Positions 25,607-33,173 of a stretch of 39,608 nucleotides of DNA are shown one piece after another (the first letter of the stretch is position 1; each line of letters opens with the position of its first letter). The notes beneath the pieces were generated by a model that made no database searches, was not told where the DNA came from, and saw nothing but the letters and a program-made list of their open reading frames with translations. The stretch is taken from positions 1-39,608 of the forward strand of contig CASEHS010000010.1 of the NCBI GenBank assembly GCA_949287815.1, written 5' to 3'. Position numbers and translations under genes: made by a program. The DNA is from an uncultured Bacillota bacterium (GTDB lineage Bacteria; Bacillota; Clostridia; Christensenellales; Borkfalkiaceae).

Positions 25607-26002
25607 TTATCCCTTGCAAAGCACATCACCCGCGAGAAATGCCCGCGTTATCTTTTTATCGAACAACAATTTATCTCGCAGCTTGACGGCTATACCAAAC
25701 CCGATCAAAAAACGCCTTTGCAGGAAGCCGATCGAAAAATCCTTCGCGGCAAGGCCTGCGCGAAAAGCCTCTTCGCACAATTCATCCGTAATTTGAAACT
25801 CTTCCGTTTTCTCTTGCACCGGCTTTAAGTCCTGTATCTCGTGCGTGGCATGGTCTGCCAAATGCCGCAACTCTTCCGCAATGCTTTCCAATGCAACAGG
25901 AAACGTTTTCTTATCCCGGATGGCTGACATCCTTTTCAATTTTTTCCTCAATTTTTTGATTTTGTGCCGCAAAAACGCATGCAGTTCCTGATATTTATCC
26001 AT
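25607..26002 (-). CDS. Coiled-coil protein with FtsK gamma-like winged helix
   Basis: 131 residues from ATG 26002 (GAGGGGG upstream). Residues 1-65 are basic, then helical; the part A-L-E-S-I-A-E-E-L-R-H-L-A-D-H resembles the C-terminal helix of the zinc protein at 26565. Residues 72-125 match the FtsK gamma domain, the DNA-reading winged helix at the end of FtsK/SpoIIIE: D-E-L-C-E-E-A-F, then F-L-Q-R-R-F-x-I-G-F-x-x-A-x-K-L-R-D. The L-Q-R-R-F-x-I-G signature is intact. In normal FtsK this domain recognises KOPS/SRS sites; here it stands without a motor. The motor-like parts are encoded separately at 14574 and 17664. Confidence 0.7.
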   Translation of the reverse strand: MDKYQELHAFLRHKIKKLRKKLKRMSAIRDKKTFPVALESIAEELRHLADHATHEIQDLKPVQEKTEEFQITDELCEEAFRAGLAAKDFSIGFLQRRFLIGFGIAVKLRDKLLFDKKITRAFLAGDVLCKG

Positions 26003-26013
26003 TTTCCGCCCCC

Positions 26014-26484
26014 TCAGTCGTCCAAATCGTGAAAAATCGGTTTGAGCGCGTCGAAAGCGGCGCAAAGCGTATTCCGGTATTCCTTCCAGAGCCGCTCGCG
26101 CTCCTCCCAATCATCGCTCTCCCATGCAGCGGTACACAGATCCGCCGCCTTGTCGAACAAATCGGCGACGTCGCCCACCCTCTTGCGCCAATCTTCCAGC
26201 GCACCGTCCACTTGACCTTCTTCTACGGAGGACACAGCGCGGATTTGAAAACAATTGTTTTCCTCGCCGTCCTTTTCAAAGAGCGAATTGCCGATCGCGT
26301 ATGTATTTTTTGCGAACGCGCGCAGATAATCGCGCAGGATTGCCGTAAGGTACATCGTCGCCTCGGACGAAACGAAATACGGTATTTTTTCGATATACAA
26401 TTTCCCGTTGCGCCATTTTTGTTTTCCGAGCTTCAAATGTTTAATTTTATATTGATTGATTCGATCGGAAATACGGTGCGGCAA
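26014..26484 (-). CDS. Uncharacterised cytoplasmic protein
   Basis: About 156 residues; the start is uncertain because 26484 is a TTG without a clear ribosome site and no in-frame ATG lies near. The most regular part is Y-I-E-K-I-P-Y-F-V-S-S-E-A-T-M-Y-L-T, then L-R-D-Y-L-R-A-F-A-K-N-T. It continues into an acidic helical tail with W-R-K-R-V-G-D-V-A-D-L-F-D. I have seen this type in clostridial genomes as an unnamed family but cannot give a function. It is the second gene of the operon starting at 27086. Confidence 0.6.
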   Translation of the reverse strand: MPHRISDRINQYKIKHLKLGKQKWRNGKLYIEKIPYFVSSEATMYLTAILRDYLRAFAKNTYAIGNSLFEKDGEENNCFQIRAVSSVEEGQVDGALEDWRKRVGDVADLFDKAADLCTAAWESDDWEERERLWKEYRNTLCAAFDALKPIFHDLDD

Positions 26485-26564
26485 GTAACGGAAAAAATAT
26501 AAAAGTCCACACGGTTGATATTTACGCGTAAAAGCAAAATAATCATCAAAAGTATGATTTACAC

Positions 26565-27086
26565 CTAATTCTTTTTTTGAAGCCGTAAGTATTTCAAATA
26601 CCCAACTTTTTTGGGCTGTTCGCCCGGTTGTTCATTTTTTTCATCGTCTTCTCCTCCTGTCGGTAAATTTTTTATTTCGTACTGCACATGGTCGGAAAGC
26701 CGCGAAAGAGCATCTGCCGCTTTTAGGAGCTGCAGACGGAAATCGCTGTCATCCGGAGATATCCCCTCCAGCTGAGCGCAGAGCTGCTTTGCGCCTTCCT
26801 TCATTTGCCCGAGCAGCTGTTTATGAAAAAACAGCGCATCGCTCACCACGGGCGAAAACGCGTGCCAGCAATTTTCTTCGTCTCGAAACGGATTCTGTAC
26901 ACATAACGGCAAAAACCAATCCGCTATCTTATCGAAGCAGTCGCAGCAAAGGTTGAGGTACAGCCCCTTCATGTCGTATTTCGAGCCATACCCGATATGG
27001 CGCACGAAGCAAAAATCTTCCTGCTCATCCCACATATCAAATCTTTTGCCGCACATCGAACATATTTTTCCGCTTTTTTGCTCCAT
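26565..27086 (-). CDS. Zinc-ribbon protein of unknown function, first gene of the 27-23.5 kb operon
   Basis: 173 residues, ATG 27086 with AAGGAG upstream. An N-terminal C-S-M-C-G-K-R-F-D-M-W-D and a later C-C-D-C-F-D-K provide the Cys pairs for one zinc ribbon (about residues 8-52), with the conserved I-G-Y-G-S-K-Y-D between them. The C-terminal half is helical (A-A-D-A-L-S-R-L-S-D-H-V-Q-Y-E-I) and ends in a basic tail. Zinc ribbons of this kind often serve protein binding. It is driven by shared operator site 3 and precedes the FtsK gamma-like, DnaE-like and RecF-like genes. Confidence 0.72.
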   Translation of the reverse strand: MEQKSGKICSMCGKRFDMWDEQEDFCFVRHIGYGSKYDMKGLYLNLCCDCFDKIADWFLPLCVQNPFRDEENCWHAFSPVVSDALFFHKQLLGQMKEGAKQLCAQLEGISPDDSDFRLQLLKAADALSRLSDHVQYEIKNLPTGGEDDEKNEQPGEQPKKVGYLKYLRLQKKN

Positions 27087-27112
27087 TGTCCTCTCCTTCT
27101 CGCTTTTTCTTT

Positions 27113-27145
27113 ATTATACAATGACGGGTGTACCAATTTTGGTGC
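27113..27145 (-). promoter_or_regulatory. Shared operator-promoter, site 3
   Basis: GTACC-AATTTT-GGTGC (27130-27145); 11 bp to TATAAT (27113-27118), followed by AAAGAAAA. It drives the 27086-23484 operon. Confidence 0.75.
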
Positions 27146-27196
27146 CATCAACAATGATCTTCCAACTCCCACAACAACCAAGGCCGAAACAAAACT

Positions 27197-28120
27197 TTAC
27201 TCTAATCTATTCTTCCCATCTTTTATGGAACGCTCGATCTCCGATAATGCCGCTTTATCGATTTTACCCTTTTCGTAATCGGAATACGTCTGCAAAATTT
27301 GGCGGGTAGTCGTAAGCTCTCCCCGATAATATTCGAGCGCAAGATAATTTTCGATTTGATCGTATTGCGCACCGCCATAACCGTCGGCAAAATAGCCGTA
27401 TGCTCCCATGCAAAACAGATTATCCAAATCCGCATGCGGGTCGCCGTCCTGCGTACCGGCAATACGATGCAAAACAAAAGGCACTTCATTCCCTTCATCC
27501 CAGGCATACGGAGAATATTTCGAGGCGACAATGTCCCCTTTCCGAAACGGTACGGGGAAATCAAAATGCATATCGCTAAAAACATCCCAAAGTTTTTCTT
27601 CGCTTTCGGTCAGACCGACTGCATTGATTTCCATAACGGCCTCATCTTCCCTTATAGAGAGCGTAATGTTTTTTTCTTTCCCGAACCAGCTTTTGCTCGC
27701 CGCCGCCCGCGTGCAATGCGGCGGGCTGATCCATTGCAAAGCACATCCGATGCATTCCGACGCCGTATGATACGGCCCGAAATCCAGATTGCCGTCGCTG
27801 TCGTAATAGGCCGCGTCATCCCCGCTCCTGTAAAATTCCGCTAAAATTTGCTTATGCATCGCAATATATGCGCGCAAAAAAGCATGCAGGCTATCCGCAT
27901 ATTTTTTCGGAAAAGAGGAGCGCATCGGAGAATCCGAAGGCAATAAAGCACAATCGGTAAAATTTTGCAAAATTTCTTCCCAAGCCGCAATTTTTTTATC
28001 GACAGGCTGCAAATGGCTTTGCCATACAAGATATGCGCACTCAATCGGAGACGGCTTGTAGCCGATTGTCTCCCAATAATCAGCAATATCTCTTGACTCG
28101 ATGAAATCGTTTATTTGCAT
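27197..28120 (-). CDS. Uncharacterised protein, paralogue of the gene at 16112
   Basis: 307 residues from ATG 28120, chosen because it lies downstream of the predicted start of transcription and follows GAGGTGG. Family blocks: S-R-D-I-A-D-Y-W-E-T-I-G-Y, A-Y-L-V-W-Q-S, A-A-W-E-E-I, F-D-F-P-V-P-F-R-K-G-D-I-V-A-S-K-Y-S-P, and L-A-L-E-Y-Y-R-G-E-L. The order of blocks equals that of the gene at 16112, but here the gene stands alone under its own operator and lacks the cREC partner. Function unknown. Confidence 0.78.
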   Translation of the reverse strand: MQINDFIESRDIADYWETIGYKPSPIECAYLVWQSHLQPVDKKIAAWEEILQNFTDCALLPSDSPMRSSFPKKYADSLHAFLRAYIAMHKQILAEFYRSGDDAAYYDSDGNLDFGPYHTASECIGCALQWISPPHCTRAAASKSWFGKEKNITLSIREDEAVMEINAVGLTESEEKLWDVFSDMHFDFPVPFRKGDIVASKYSPYAWDEGNEVPFVLHRIAGTQDGDPHADLDNLFCMGAYGYFADGYGGAQYDQIENYLALEYYRGELTTTRQILQTYSDYEKGKIDKAALSEIERSIKDGKNRLE

Positions 28121-28139
28121 AAACCACCTCACAATCTGC

Positions 28140-28172
28140 ATTATACGTCAACGGGCGTACCCAAAATGGTAC
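28140..28172 (-). promoter_or_regulatory. Shared operator-promoter, site 4
   Basis: GTACC-CAAAAT-GGTAC (28157-28172), a perfect 5-bp dyad extended by GGGC/GCCC flanks; 11 bp to TATAAT (28140-28145). It drives the gene at 27197. Confidence 0.75.
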
Positions 28173-28261
28173 GCCCGCCGCCCACTACGCACTTTTTTCT
28201 CCGTTTGTAATCGAAAAAAATTTTAGCATTCAATATAATTCTTATATTCCCACAAGCACAT

Positions 28262-28897
28262 TTACTCATCTTTTTCTTCCGCCGAATATCCGTAATGCTT
28301 GGAACCGTCAGCAACTACTTTTACCTCGCGATGCTGCAATCGGAATTTTTCGATAATATAGGCGATAATCTCGTCCGTTGCTATATCTGGATTGAGAAAT
28401 ATTTTTGCTTTTCCTTTCTCTTTGATTTCCACCCTGCCACGCGGATAATAATTATACGGCTTATCGCGACGAAGTTCCGCGGGAACATACGTCTCCCACG
28501 TCTGTTTATGGTTGTAATTATCGCCGTTTTTGGAATTAAGGGGCGGAATCGACGTCAGATAACACGGAACACCGACGGGATCAACAGGAATATGAAACAG
28601 ATACGGCTCATTGTTCTGTAAATTTTTACGGTCTACGATCCAAAAGATGCCCTTCTTTTCTCTCTGCTCGTCACACTCTTTTGCCCAAGTATAATCGGGA
28701 TCGGCTGCAATTTTTTGGCGATATTTTTTTCGATATGAATATAACGAGGGATTCGGCCCGCCGCCCGTATAGGGATGAGCCTCTTGATAAGCATTATCTT
28801 CCCACCCGCAAAATTCACAGACGTCATACGAATCATATTCCCGAAAAATCGTTCTGCCGCACACAGGGCAAGGATGCTTGCCGTCTACTTGTTCCAT
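28262..28897 (-). CDS. CPCC-type zinc protein, immunity-like
   Basis: 211 residues from ATG 28897 (AGAGGT upstream). The N-terminus matches the cysteine-rich CPCC family: C-P-V-C-G-R-T-I-F, then S-Y-D-V-C-E-F-C-G-W-E-D-N-A-Y-Q-E. A P-Y-T-G-G-G-P-N-P-S-L-Y-S-Y-R stretch follows. The C-terminal 90 residues are a separate mixed alpha/beta domain ending in G-S-K-H-Y-G-Y-S. Proteins with this module are frequent in toxin-immunity neighbourhoods, so an immunity role is possible but no toxin is visible here. It is monocistronic under operator site 5. Confidence 0.76.
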   Translation of the reverse strand: MEQVDGKHPCPVCGRTIFREYDSYDVCEFCGWEDNAYQEAHPYTGGGPNPSLYSYRKKYRQKIAADPDYTWAKECDEQREKKGIFWIVDRKNLQNNEPYLFHIPVDPVGVPCYLTSIPPLNSKNGDNYNHKQTWETYVPAELRRDKPYNYYPRGRVEIKEKGKAKIFLNPDIATDEIIAYIIEKFRLQHREVKVVADGSKHYGYSAEEKDE

Positions 28898-28925
28898 TAT
28901 TGACCTCTCATATTGATTTTTCTTT

Positions 28926-28958
28926 ATTACACAAAACAATGCGTACCAAATACGGTAC
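28926..28958 (-). promoter_or_regulatory. Shared operator-promoter, site 5
   Basis: GTACC-AAATAC-GGTAC (28943-28958), extended to GCGTACC / GGTACGC; 11 bp to TGTAAT (28926-28931), followed by AAAGAAAA. It drives the CPCC gene. Confidence 0.75.
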
Positions 28959-28977
28959 GCATTGCCAATCCATCCAA

Positions 28978-29514
28978 TTATTCAAACAAAAATCGCTTGG
29001 GCAGAGCAATAAATTCATCCAGCATTCCGCTGAACACATGGTCTGCAGCCGGGAAAATATATGTTTGCACATTTTCTCTTTGTGGCATTACCTTTGTCCA
29101 CTTTGCCGAAGGATCTTTTTCGCCGAGCACGATCGTCATCCATTCCCCACAAAAATTGCGAACTCCGGCTACGGTCAGATGCAAATTCAAGTTCAAGACA
29201 GGATTCACACACAAAACGCGCCTGATCTGCGGATAGCAGGCCGCATACCATAATGCAAGGCTCGCCCCTGCCGACACGCCCATAATATATACCCGCCGCC
29301 TATTTTGTATGTAATTTGCCGCGACTTCTTCAAAAAAAGTGTTTTTCCGTTCCCATATGTCTTGCGGCGTTTGCACGACAAAAGTGGAAAAACCATAATC
29401 CTTCTGCACAAAATCGCAGATATGCCCATACTTATTGCCAAACCCATCCGCCGAGCCGCCCAACCCCGTTAATATAAGGAATACATCATCTTTTTCGTTA
29501 TCATTTTGCGACAT
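28978..29514 (-). CDS. Small alpha/beta hydrolase
   Basis: 178 residues from ATG 29514, the first ATG after the predicted transcription start; the ribosome site is weak. It shows V-F-L-I-L-T-G-L-G-G (oxyanion strand), the nucleophile elbow Y-I-M-G-V-S-A-G-A-S (GxSxG), a strand V-L-C-V-N-P-V, a probable acid in V-L-G-E-K-D-P and the His in A-A-D-H-V-F. The triad seems complete, so this is likely an active esterase or thioesterase-like enzyme in the cytoplasm. It stands alone under operator site 6. Its substrate is unknown. Confidence 0.76.
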   Translation of the reverse strand: MSQNDNEKDDVFLILTGLGGSADGFGNKYGHICDFVQKDYGFSTFVVQTPQDIWERKNTFFEEVAANYIQNRRRVYIMGVSAGASLALWYAACYPQIRRVLCVNPVLNLNLHLTVAGVRNFCGEWMTIVLGEKDPSAKWTKVMPQRENVQTYIFPAADHVFSGMLDEFIALPKRFLFE

Positions 29515-29547
29515 AGCCAATCTGTTCCCAAAACCCACATTTTCTTT

Positions 29548-29580
29548 ATTATATAGTAAAGGATGTACCACAATCGGTGC
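29548..29580 (-). promoter_or_regulatory. Shared operator-promoter, site 6
   Basis: GTACC-ACAATC-GGTGC (29565-29580); 11 bp to TATAAT (29548-29553), then AAAGAAAA. It drives the alpha/beta hydrolase gene. Confidence 0.75.
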
Positions 29581-29622
29581 ATCCTTTATCGTATCAGATG
29601 AATTTTCCGATAAGTCAATTTT

Positions 29623-29961
29623 TCATTGTTCTTTCTTTACGAAGACTTTCAGCAGCTTCGAGGATGACGGGTGCCGCAATTTTCTAAGTGCCGCAGCCTT
29701 ATTCAAATAAATAGAATATGGCTCTGCACCCTGCTCATCGGCTATTTCGGCGATTGATTTCCTGTCCCTATAAACTTTGAAAAGTACGTTTTTTTCTTCA
29801 TCGGTCAACCGCAATTCAATAATTTCGCTTAACGTTTTTTCAAGTTCCGCGCCCTTCTGAGCATCTTCCGTACTTTCGGCTTCCCTTCCGAAAATACTTT
29901 CCAAAAGATTGTACGGATACGTTCCGCTTACTTTCCTTGCATAAATTTCGTCCATTTCCAT
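29623..29961 (-). CDS. Sigma region-4-like protein with altered recognition helix
   Basis: 112 residues. Residues 40-66 match sigma-70 region 4.1 (L-T-D-E-E-K-N-V-L). Residues 69-107 match region 4.2 over 39 positions without a gap, with A-L-R-K-L-R-H-P-S-x-S as an almost exact copy of the primary-sigma C-terminal motif. The DNA-reading helix, T-R-E-R-I-R-Q-I-E in sigma-A, is replaced by E-P-Y-S-I-Y-L-N-K, so -35 contacts should be lost while beta-flap contact may remain. Regions 2 and 3 are absent. AAGGAG precedes the ATG. It lies 80 bp downstream of a leucine-rich repeat gene, in the same direction as the WYL regulator operon. Confidence 0.72.
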   Translation of the reverse strand: MEMDEIYARKVSGTYPYNLLESIFGREAESTEDAQKGAELEKTLSEIIELRLTDEEKNVLFKVYRDRKSIAEIADEQGAEPYSIYLNKAAALRKLRHPSSSKLLKVFVKKEQ

Positions 29962-30041
29962 TGTAAATATCTCCTTTTTATTTTTATATGAACGTGCAAT
30001 ATTCCTTCCATTTCTTATTTAAAGTCTTGTCTTCCGATAAA

Positions 30042-30749
30042 TTAAATGCTTTCAAATTTTACTTGATACTTTTGAGCATATTTTTCGACATAACCGCCCG
30101 AAGGAGCTTTGACAACAAGTGTATCTGAACAACCTAAAAAACAATCGTTATTCAATTTAGTGTCACCATTTTCAAACACTACACATTGTAAATTTTTACA
30201 ATTTTTAAATACTCTGCTTCCAAAGCCTATTACCCCAAAAGGAATGCGCACTTCTTTTAATTCACATCCCATAAAAGCCTCGCTTTCAATATATTTTACA
30301 GTATTTGGTATTTCAACGCTTACAACTTGTGGAGCGTATTGAAACGCCTTATAACGTATGGTCTCAATTCCCTCAGGAATTTTCACGTTTTCCTGACGCC
30401 CAAAATATGCTTTCAACATATTGCCTTGAACCCATTTATCCGTTTCAAAAAAGCGAACGCCGGCATCTTTTGCGCACTGTTCTGCTGCTGTGCCTTTTTC
30501 CCCGCAAATTTGTAGAGTAACCTGATAATGATTTCCAAAATGCTTATTAGGTTTTTTTTCAAAAAAATTACTCACCGGAATCTTTTTCACATACCAAGGG
30601 ATGTATAGTCTTTCCAAATCTATACAATGAGAAAATACATTGCTTCCGATTATCGTTTTACCAACAGGAATGATGTACTCCGTAATCATCGTATAGTCAG
30701 TATAATATGGATCTGTAATCTTATCTAAAATTTTATCTTCGTTTTCCAT
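30042..30749 (-). CDS. Cytoplasmic BspA-type leucine-rich repeat protein
   Basis: 235 residues, no signal peptide. LRR_5 units: I-P-V-G-K-T-I-I-G-S-N-V-F, V-K-I-P-E-G-I-E-T-I-R-Y-K-A-F, V-S-V-E-I-P-N-T-V-K-Y-I, then F-G-S-R-V-F-K-N-C. A typical cap, G-G-Y-V-E-K-Y-A-Q-K-Y-Q-V, closes the protein. A non-repeat insertion (F-E-K-K-P-N-K-H-F-G-N) breaks the early repeats. It begins 21 bp after the WYL regulator gene (GGAGAT ribosome site), so it is probably co-transcribed with it. Confidence 0.8.
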   Translation of the reverse strand: MENEDKILDKITDPYYTDYTMITEYIIPVGKTIIGSNVFSHCIDLERLYIPWYVKKIPVSNFFEKKPNKHFGNHYQVTLQICGEKGTAAEQCAKDAGVRFFETDKWVQGNMLKAYFGRQENVKIPEGIETIRYKAFQYAPQVVSVEIPNTVKYIESEAFMGCELKEVRIPFGVIGFGSRVFKNCKNLQCVVFENGDTKLNNDCFLGCSDTLVVKAPSGGYVEKYAQKYQVKFESI

Positions 30750-30770
30750 TAACTTTGTATCTCCAAAATT

Positions 30771-31751
30771 TTAATTATACTTTTCCATTGCCGCTTCCAG
30801 ATTCGCCGCGATGCGCTCGCGCAGGGAAACGGGCGAGAGAATTTCCACAAAGTTCAGATACTGCATCGCCCAATACTCCATCGCGTTCGGACTGGCTTTG
30901 ACGTACACTTTTAGCTTATCGCCGCACGATTGTATGCGCGCGTTCTCGCCGTACCAATCGACGATCTGATCGACAATACTCGGCTCCGCCAAAAACTCAA
31001 TATTTTCCAATTGATCCGTAAACATATACGGTAGTGATGTGGCATATTCCTTGTAATCAATGCCGTTTTCATGTCCTGGAAGGGAACGAATTGGAGTAGC
31101 AGACCCATCCTCCGCCAACCGAATATCCGTAATACGGTCAAGCCGATAATGTCCCAGATTTTTCCACTTTTCGTTGCAAGCAACGAGATAATACCGCTGA
31201 TTGTGCAGAATCATTTGATAGGGAGTTGCACGCTGGTCGCTCGTCTTGTGTAGTTTTTTGTCCGCGCCGTACTTGTTGTAGCTGAACGTAATCTGCTTGC
31301 CCTGCTCAATCGCCGTGTCAATGATTTCGATATTGTAAAACAGAGCCTGGTTGTCCGTTTTGCTCCATTCGTTCACCGACCAAATGTTTTTGACGTGCGA
31401 ACGGAAATATTTGTTGGAAAGCGAACACAGCTTTTCGATAAGTTCTTTAGAATGCTTAGCCGTTATGTGTTTGCTCGCAAGCACGCCGTCGATGAGCATA
31501 CGAAGCTCGGAATCGTCAAATTCGCGCTCGGCGAGGTAACTGCCTCTGCGGTCGGATGCAATATCATACCCAGCCTCTTTTAGAAGCGACAGATTGCGCC
31601 CGATCGCCTTGCGCTCGATAACGATACCGTAATCTTTATCGAGATAGTTTGCGATATCCTCCTGTTTGAGCGGGTTATCGCAATCGCTGTACTGTTCCAG
31701 AATCTGCAAAATGCGCAAAAGCGCCAATTTTTTCGGCTCAAGTGAATTCAT
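30771..31751 (-). CDS. WYL-domain transcriptional regulator
   Basis: 326 residues. The N-terminal winged HTH (about 1-70) includes L-K-Q-E-D-I-A-N-Y-L-D and R-K-A-I-G-R-N-L-S-L-L-K-E-A-G-Y. The WYL domain (about 150-230) has R-A-T-P-Y-Q-M-I-L-H-N-Q-R-Y-Y-L-V-A-C-N and H-Y-R-L-D-R-I-T. A C-terminal dimer extension (WCX-like) follows. WYL proteins of this build often control phage-defence operons by sensing a nucleic-acid ligand. The ATG overlaps the TGA of the nuclease gene (4 bp), so it is part of that operon and is a plausible repressor of it. Confidence 0.87.
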   Translation of the reverse strand: MNSLEPKKLALLRILQILEQYSDCDNPLKQEDIANYLDKDYGIVIERKAIGRNLSLLKEAGYDIASDRRGSYLAEREFDDSELRMLIDGVLASKHITAKHSKELIEKLCSLSNKYFRSHVKNIWSVNEWSKTDNQALFYNIEIIDTAIEQGKQITFSYNKYGADKKLHKTSDQRATPYQMILHNQRYYLVACNEKWKNLGHYRLDRITDIRLAEDGSATPIRSLPGHENGIDYKEYATSLPYMFTDQLENIEFLAEPSIVDQIVDWYGENARIQSCGDKLKVYVKASPNAMEYWAMQYLNFVEILSPVSLRERIAANLEAAMEKYN

Positions 31752-33136
31752 GGTGTTTGTCCTACTATACCTAATTTTTTCTCCCTTGTTTTCTCTATAT
31801 TATTCAACAAATTTTCTTCGCACATTTGTTGCCTTGTCAAAGAAAGTCTCCGAAAGATTTCTATAATGTCATCCATGTATTTTCTATATTCAAAATCTTT
31901 AGTATCATATAATAATTTTTTATTTTTAAAAAATTCATAAACAAGATTATAGCCGACTATGTTATAAGACTTATAGCAACGGGAGTTTTTATCTTCTTCC
32001 TGTTGAATTAGACTCTTGATCTCTGCTTCCAAATAAGAAATCTTTTCATCAGGACAGATTAAGATATAGATATTTTTCGCTGCATTTTTTTCCTCAAAAT
32101 ACTCATAATATCTTTTTAATTGATCTATTTTTTCTTCTGTATTTTTAACTTTTTTATAATTTATCCCACTATCAATTTTATTCTCCATTATAATGTTTAC
32201 GCTTGAATTATACGCATATAAATCTAATCTTCCAACACCTTCAATCGCATATTCGGCTTTTATTTCCAAACCATTCAACACTGCGCTATCACATCCAATT
32301 TTCTTTTCCTTTGCCAGAAATTCGACAAACTCACCTATAAACTCTTTTTTATAATCAAATAACTTATATAAAATTTGCGTATAGCACTCCTCTTGTCTGA
32401 ACATAGATATAAGGTCAATAAATGTTACTTCTTTAATAGTAACATTTTTATTCAAAACAAACTTTTCAAAAGTTTGCTTTTCCACTTTATCAGTCTGGAT
32501 AATATCCTCTATTTTCTTCTCTAACGTTTTATACGCTTTAGGCTTCTTACTTTTAGAGGTCACATACCCGAAATTCCGCTGAAAATTATAGTCAAAAATC
32601 TCTTCAGCATCTTCTCCGTCTAAAAATTCTATTTTTATAGGACTTGTAACTTTATATATCTCCTTAGCCAAAAAGGTTAAAGGAATGACTTTGATAGAAT
32701 CGGTAAATAAATCTTTTATGGATATACCACCATATTTAACATCTTCGATGCCTTTTTTATATCCTAGTTTCTTCAAATTTTCATCTATCTGCTTTTGCGC
32801 CTCTGTAATTTTATTTTTTATAGTTTCATCATGTTTAAGCGTTTGTTTAGGCAATGATACGTTATGCAATGCTCGATCAATTTTTACTATATACTCAATG
32901 TAAAATGACTTATTTTTCGTATTTGATGTGAATATGAAATATTCAACCCTCTTCTCTTTTTTCTTGGTGCTTTTAACGTTCTGTCCATAAGGACTGCAAT
33001 AAATAAAGTGCTTTCCTTCATCATCCAAGAAAAAATTGATTAGTTCATGCGCCTCATTTTCATTACTTCGATCGATATATCCGCCAATAAATGGCTTATT
33101 TAAAATAATACATCCTTCATTTTCGATAATACTCAC
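31748..33136 (-). CDS. PD-(D/E)XK nuclease-family protein, probable defence effector
   Basis: 462 residues; start codon GTG with GGAGGGAG upstream. The C-terminal half fits the PDDEXK_4 type: R-Q-E-E-C-Y-T-Q-I-L (motif I Glu, about 251-260), E-G-V-G-R-L-D-L-Y-A-Y (Asp, about 305), and N-I-I-M-E-N-K-I (E-x-K, about 315-322), then Q-L-K-R-Y-Y-E-Y. The active-site residues look intact. The N-terminal 240 residues are Lys-rich and unrecognised; they may be a sensing domain. The DNA is strongly AT-rich. It is coupled by ATGA to the WYL regulator and preceded by a second unknown AT-rich gene, the arrangement of a compact defence module. Confidence 0.78.
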   Translation of the reverse strand: MSIIENEGCIILNKPFIGGYIDRSNENEAHELINFFLDDEGKHFIYCSPYGQNVKSTKKKEKRVEYFIFTSNTKNKSFYIEYIVKIDRALHNVSLPKQTLKHDETIKNKITEAQKQIDENLKKLGYKKGIEDVKYGGISIKDLFTDSIKVIPLTFLAKEIYKVTSPIKIEFLDGEDAEEIFDYNFQRNFGYVTSKSKKPKAYKTLEKKIEDIIQTDKVEKQTFEKFVLNKNVTIKEVTFIDLISMFRQEECYTQILYKLFDYKKEFIGEFVEFLAKEKKIGCDSAVLNGLEIKAEYAIEGVGRLDLYAYNSSVNIIMENKIDSGINYKKVKNTEEKIDQLKRYYEYFEEKNAAKNIYILICPDEKISYLEAEIKSLIQQEEDKNSRCYKSYNIVGYNLVYEFFKNKKLLYDTKDFEYRKYMDDIIEIFRRLSLTRQQMCEENLLNNIEKTREKKLGIVGQTP

Positions 33137-33173
33137 TTCCGAACTCCCTCCGTGTTTCTTATTTTAAATACTA

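Noticed and set aside
13296..29961. A type VII secretion or polymorphic toxin locus
   Set aside because: The FtsK-like proteins first suggested EssC, but no WXG100, LXG toxin, EsaA/EssB-like membrane protein or large toxin is present.
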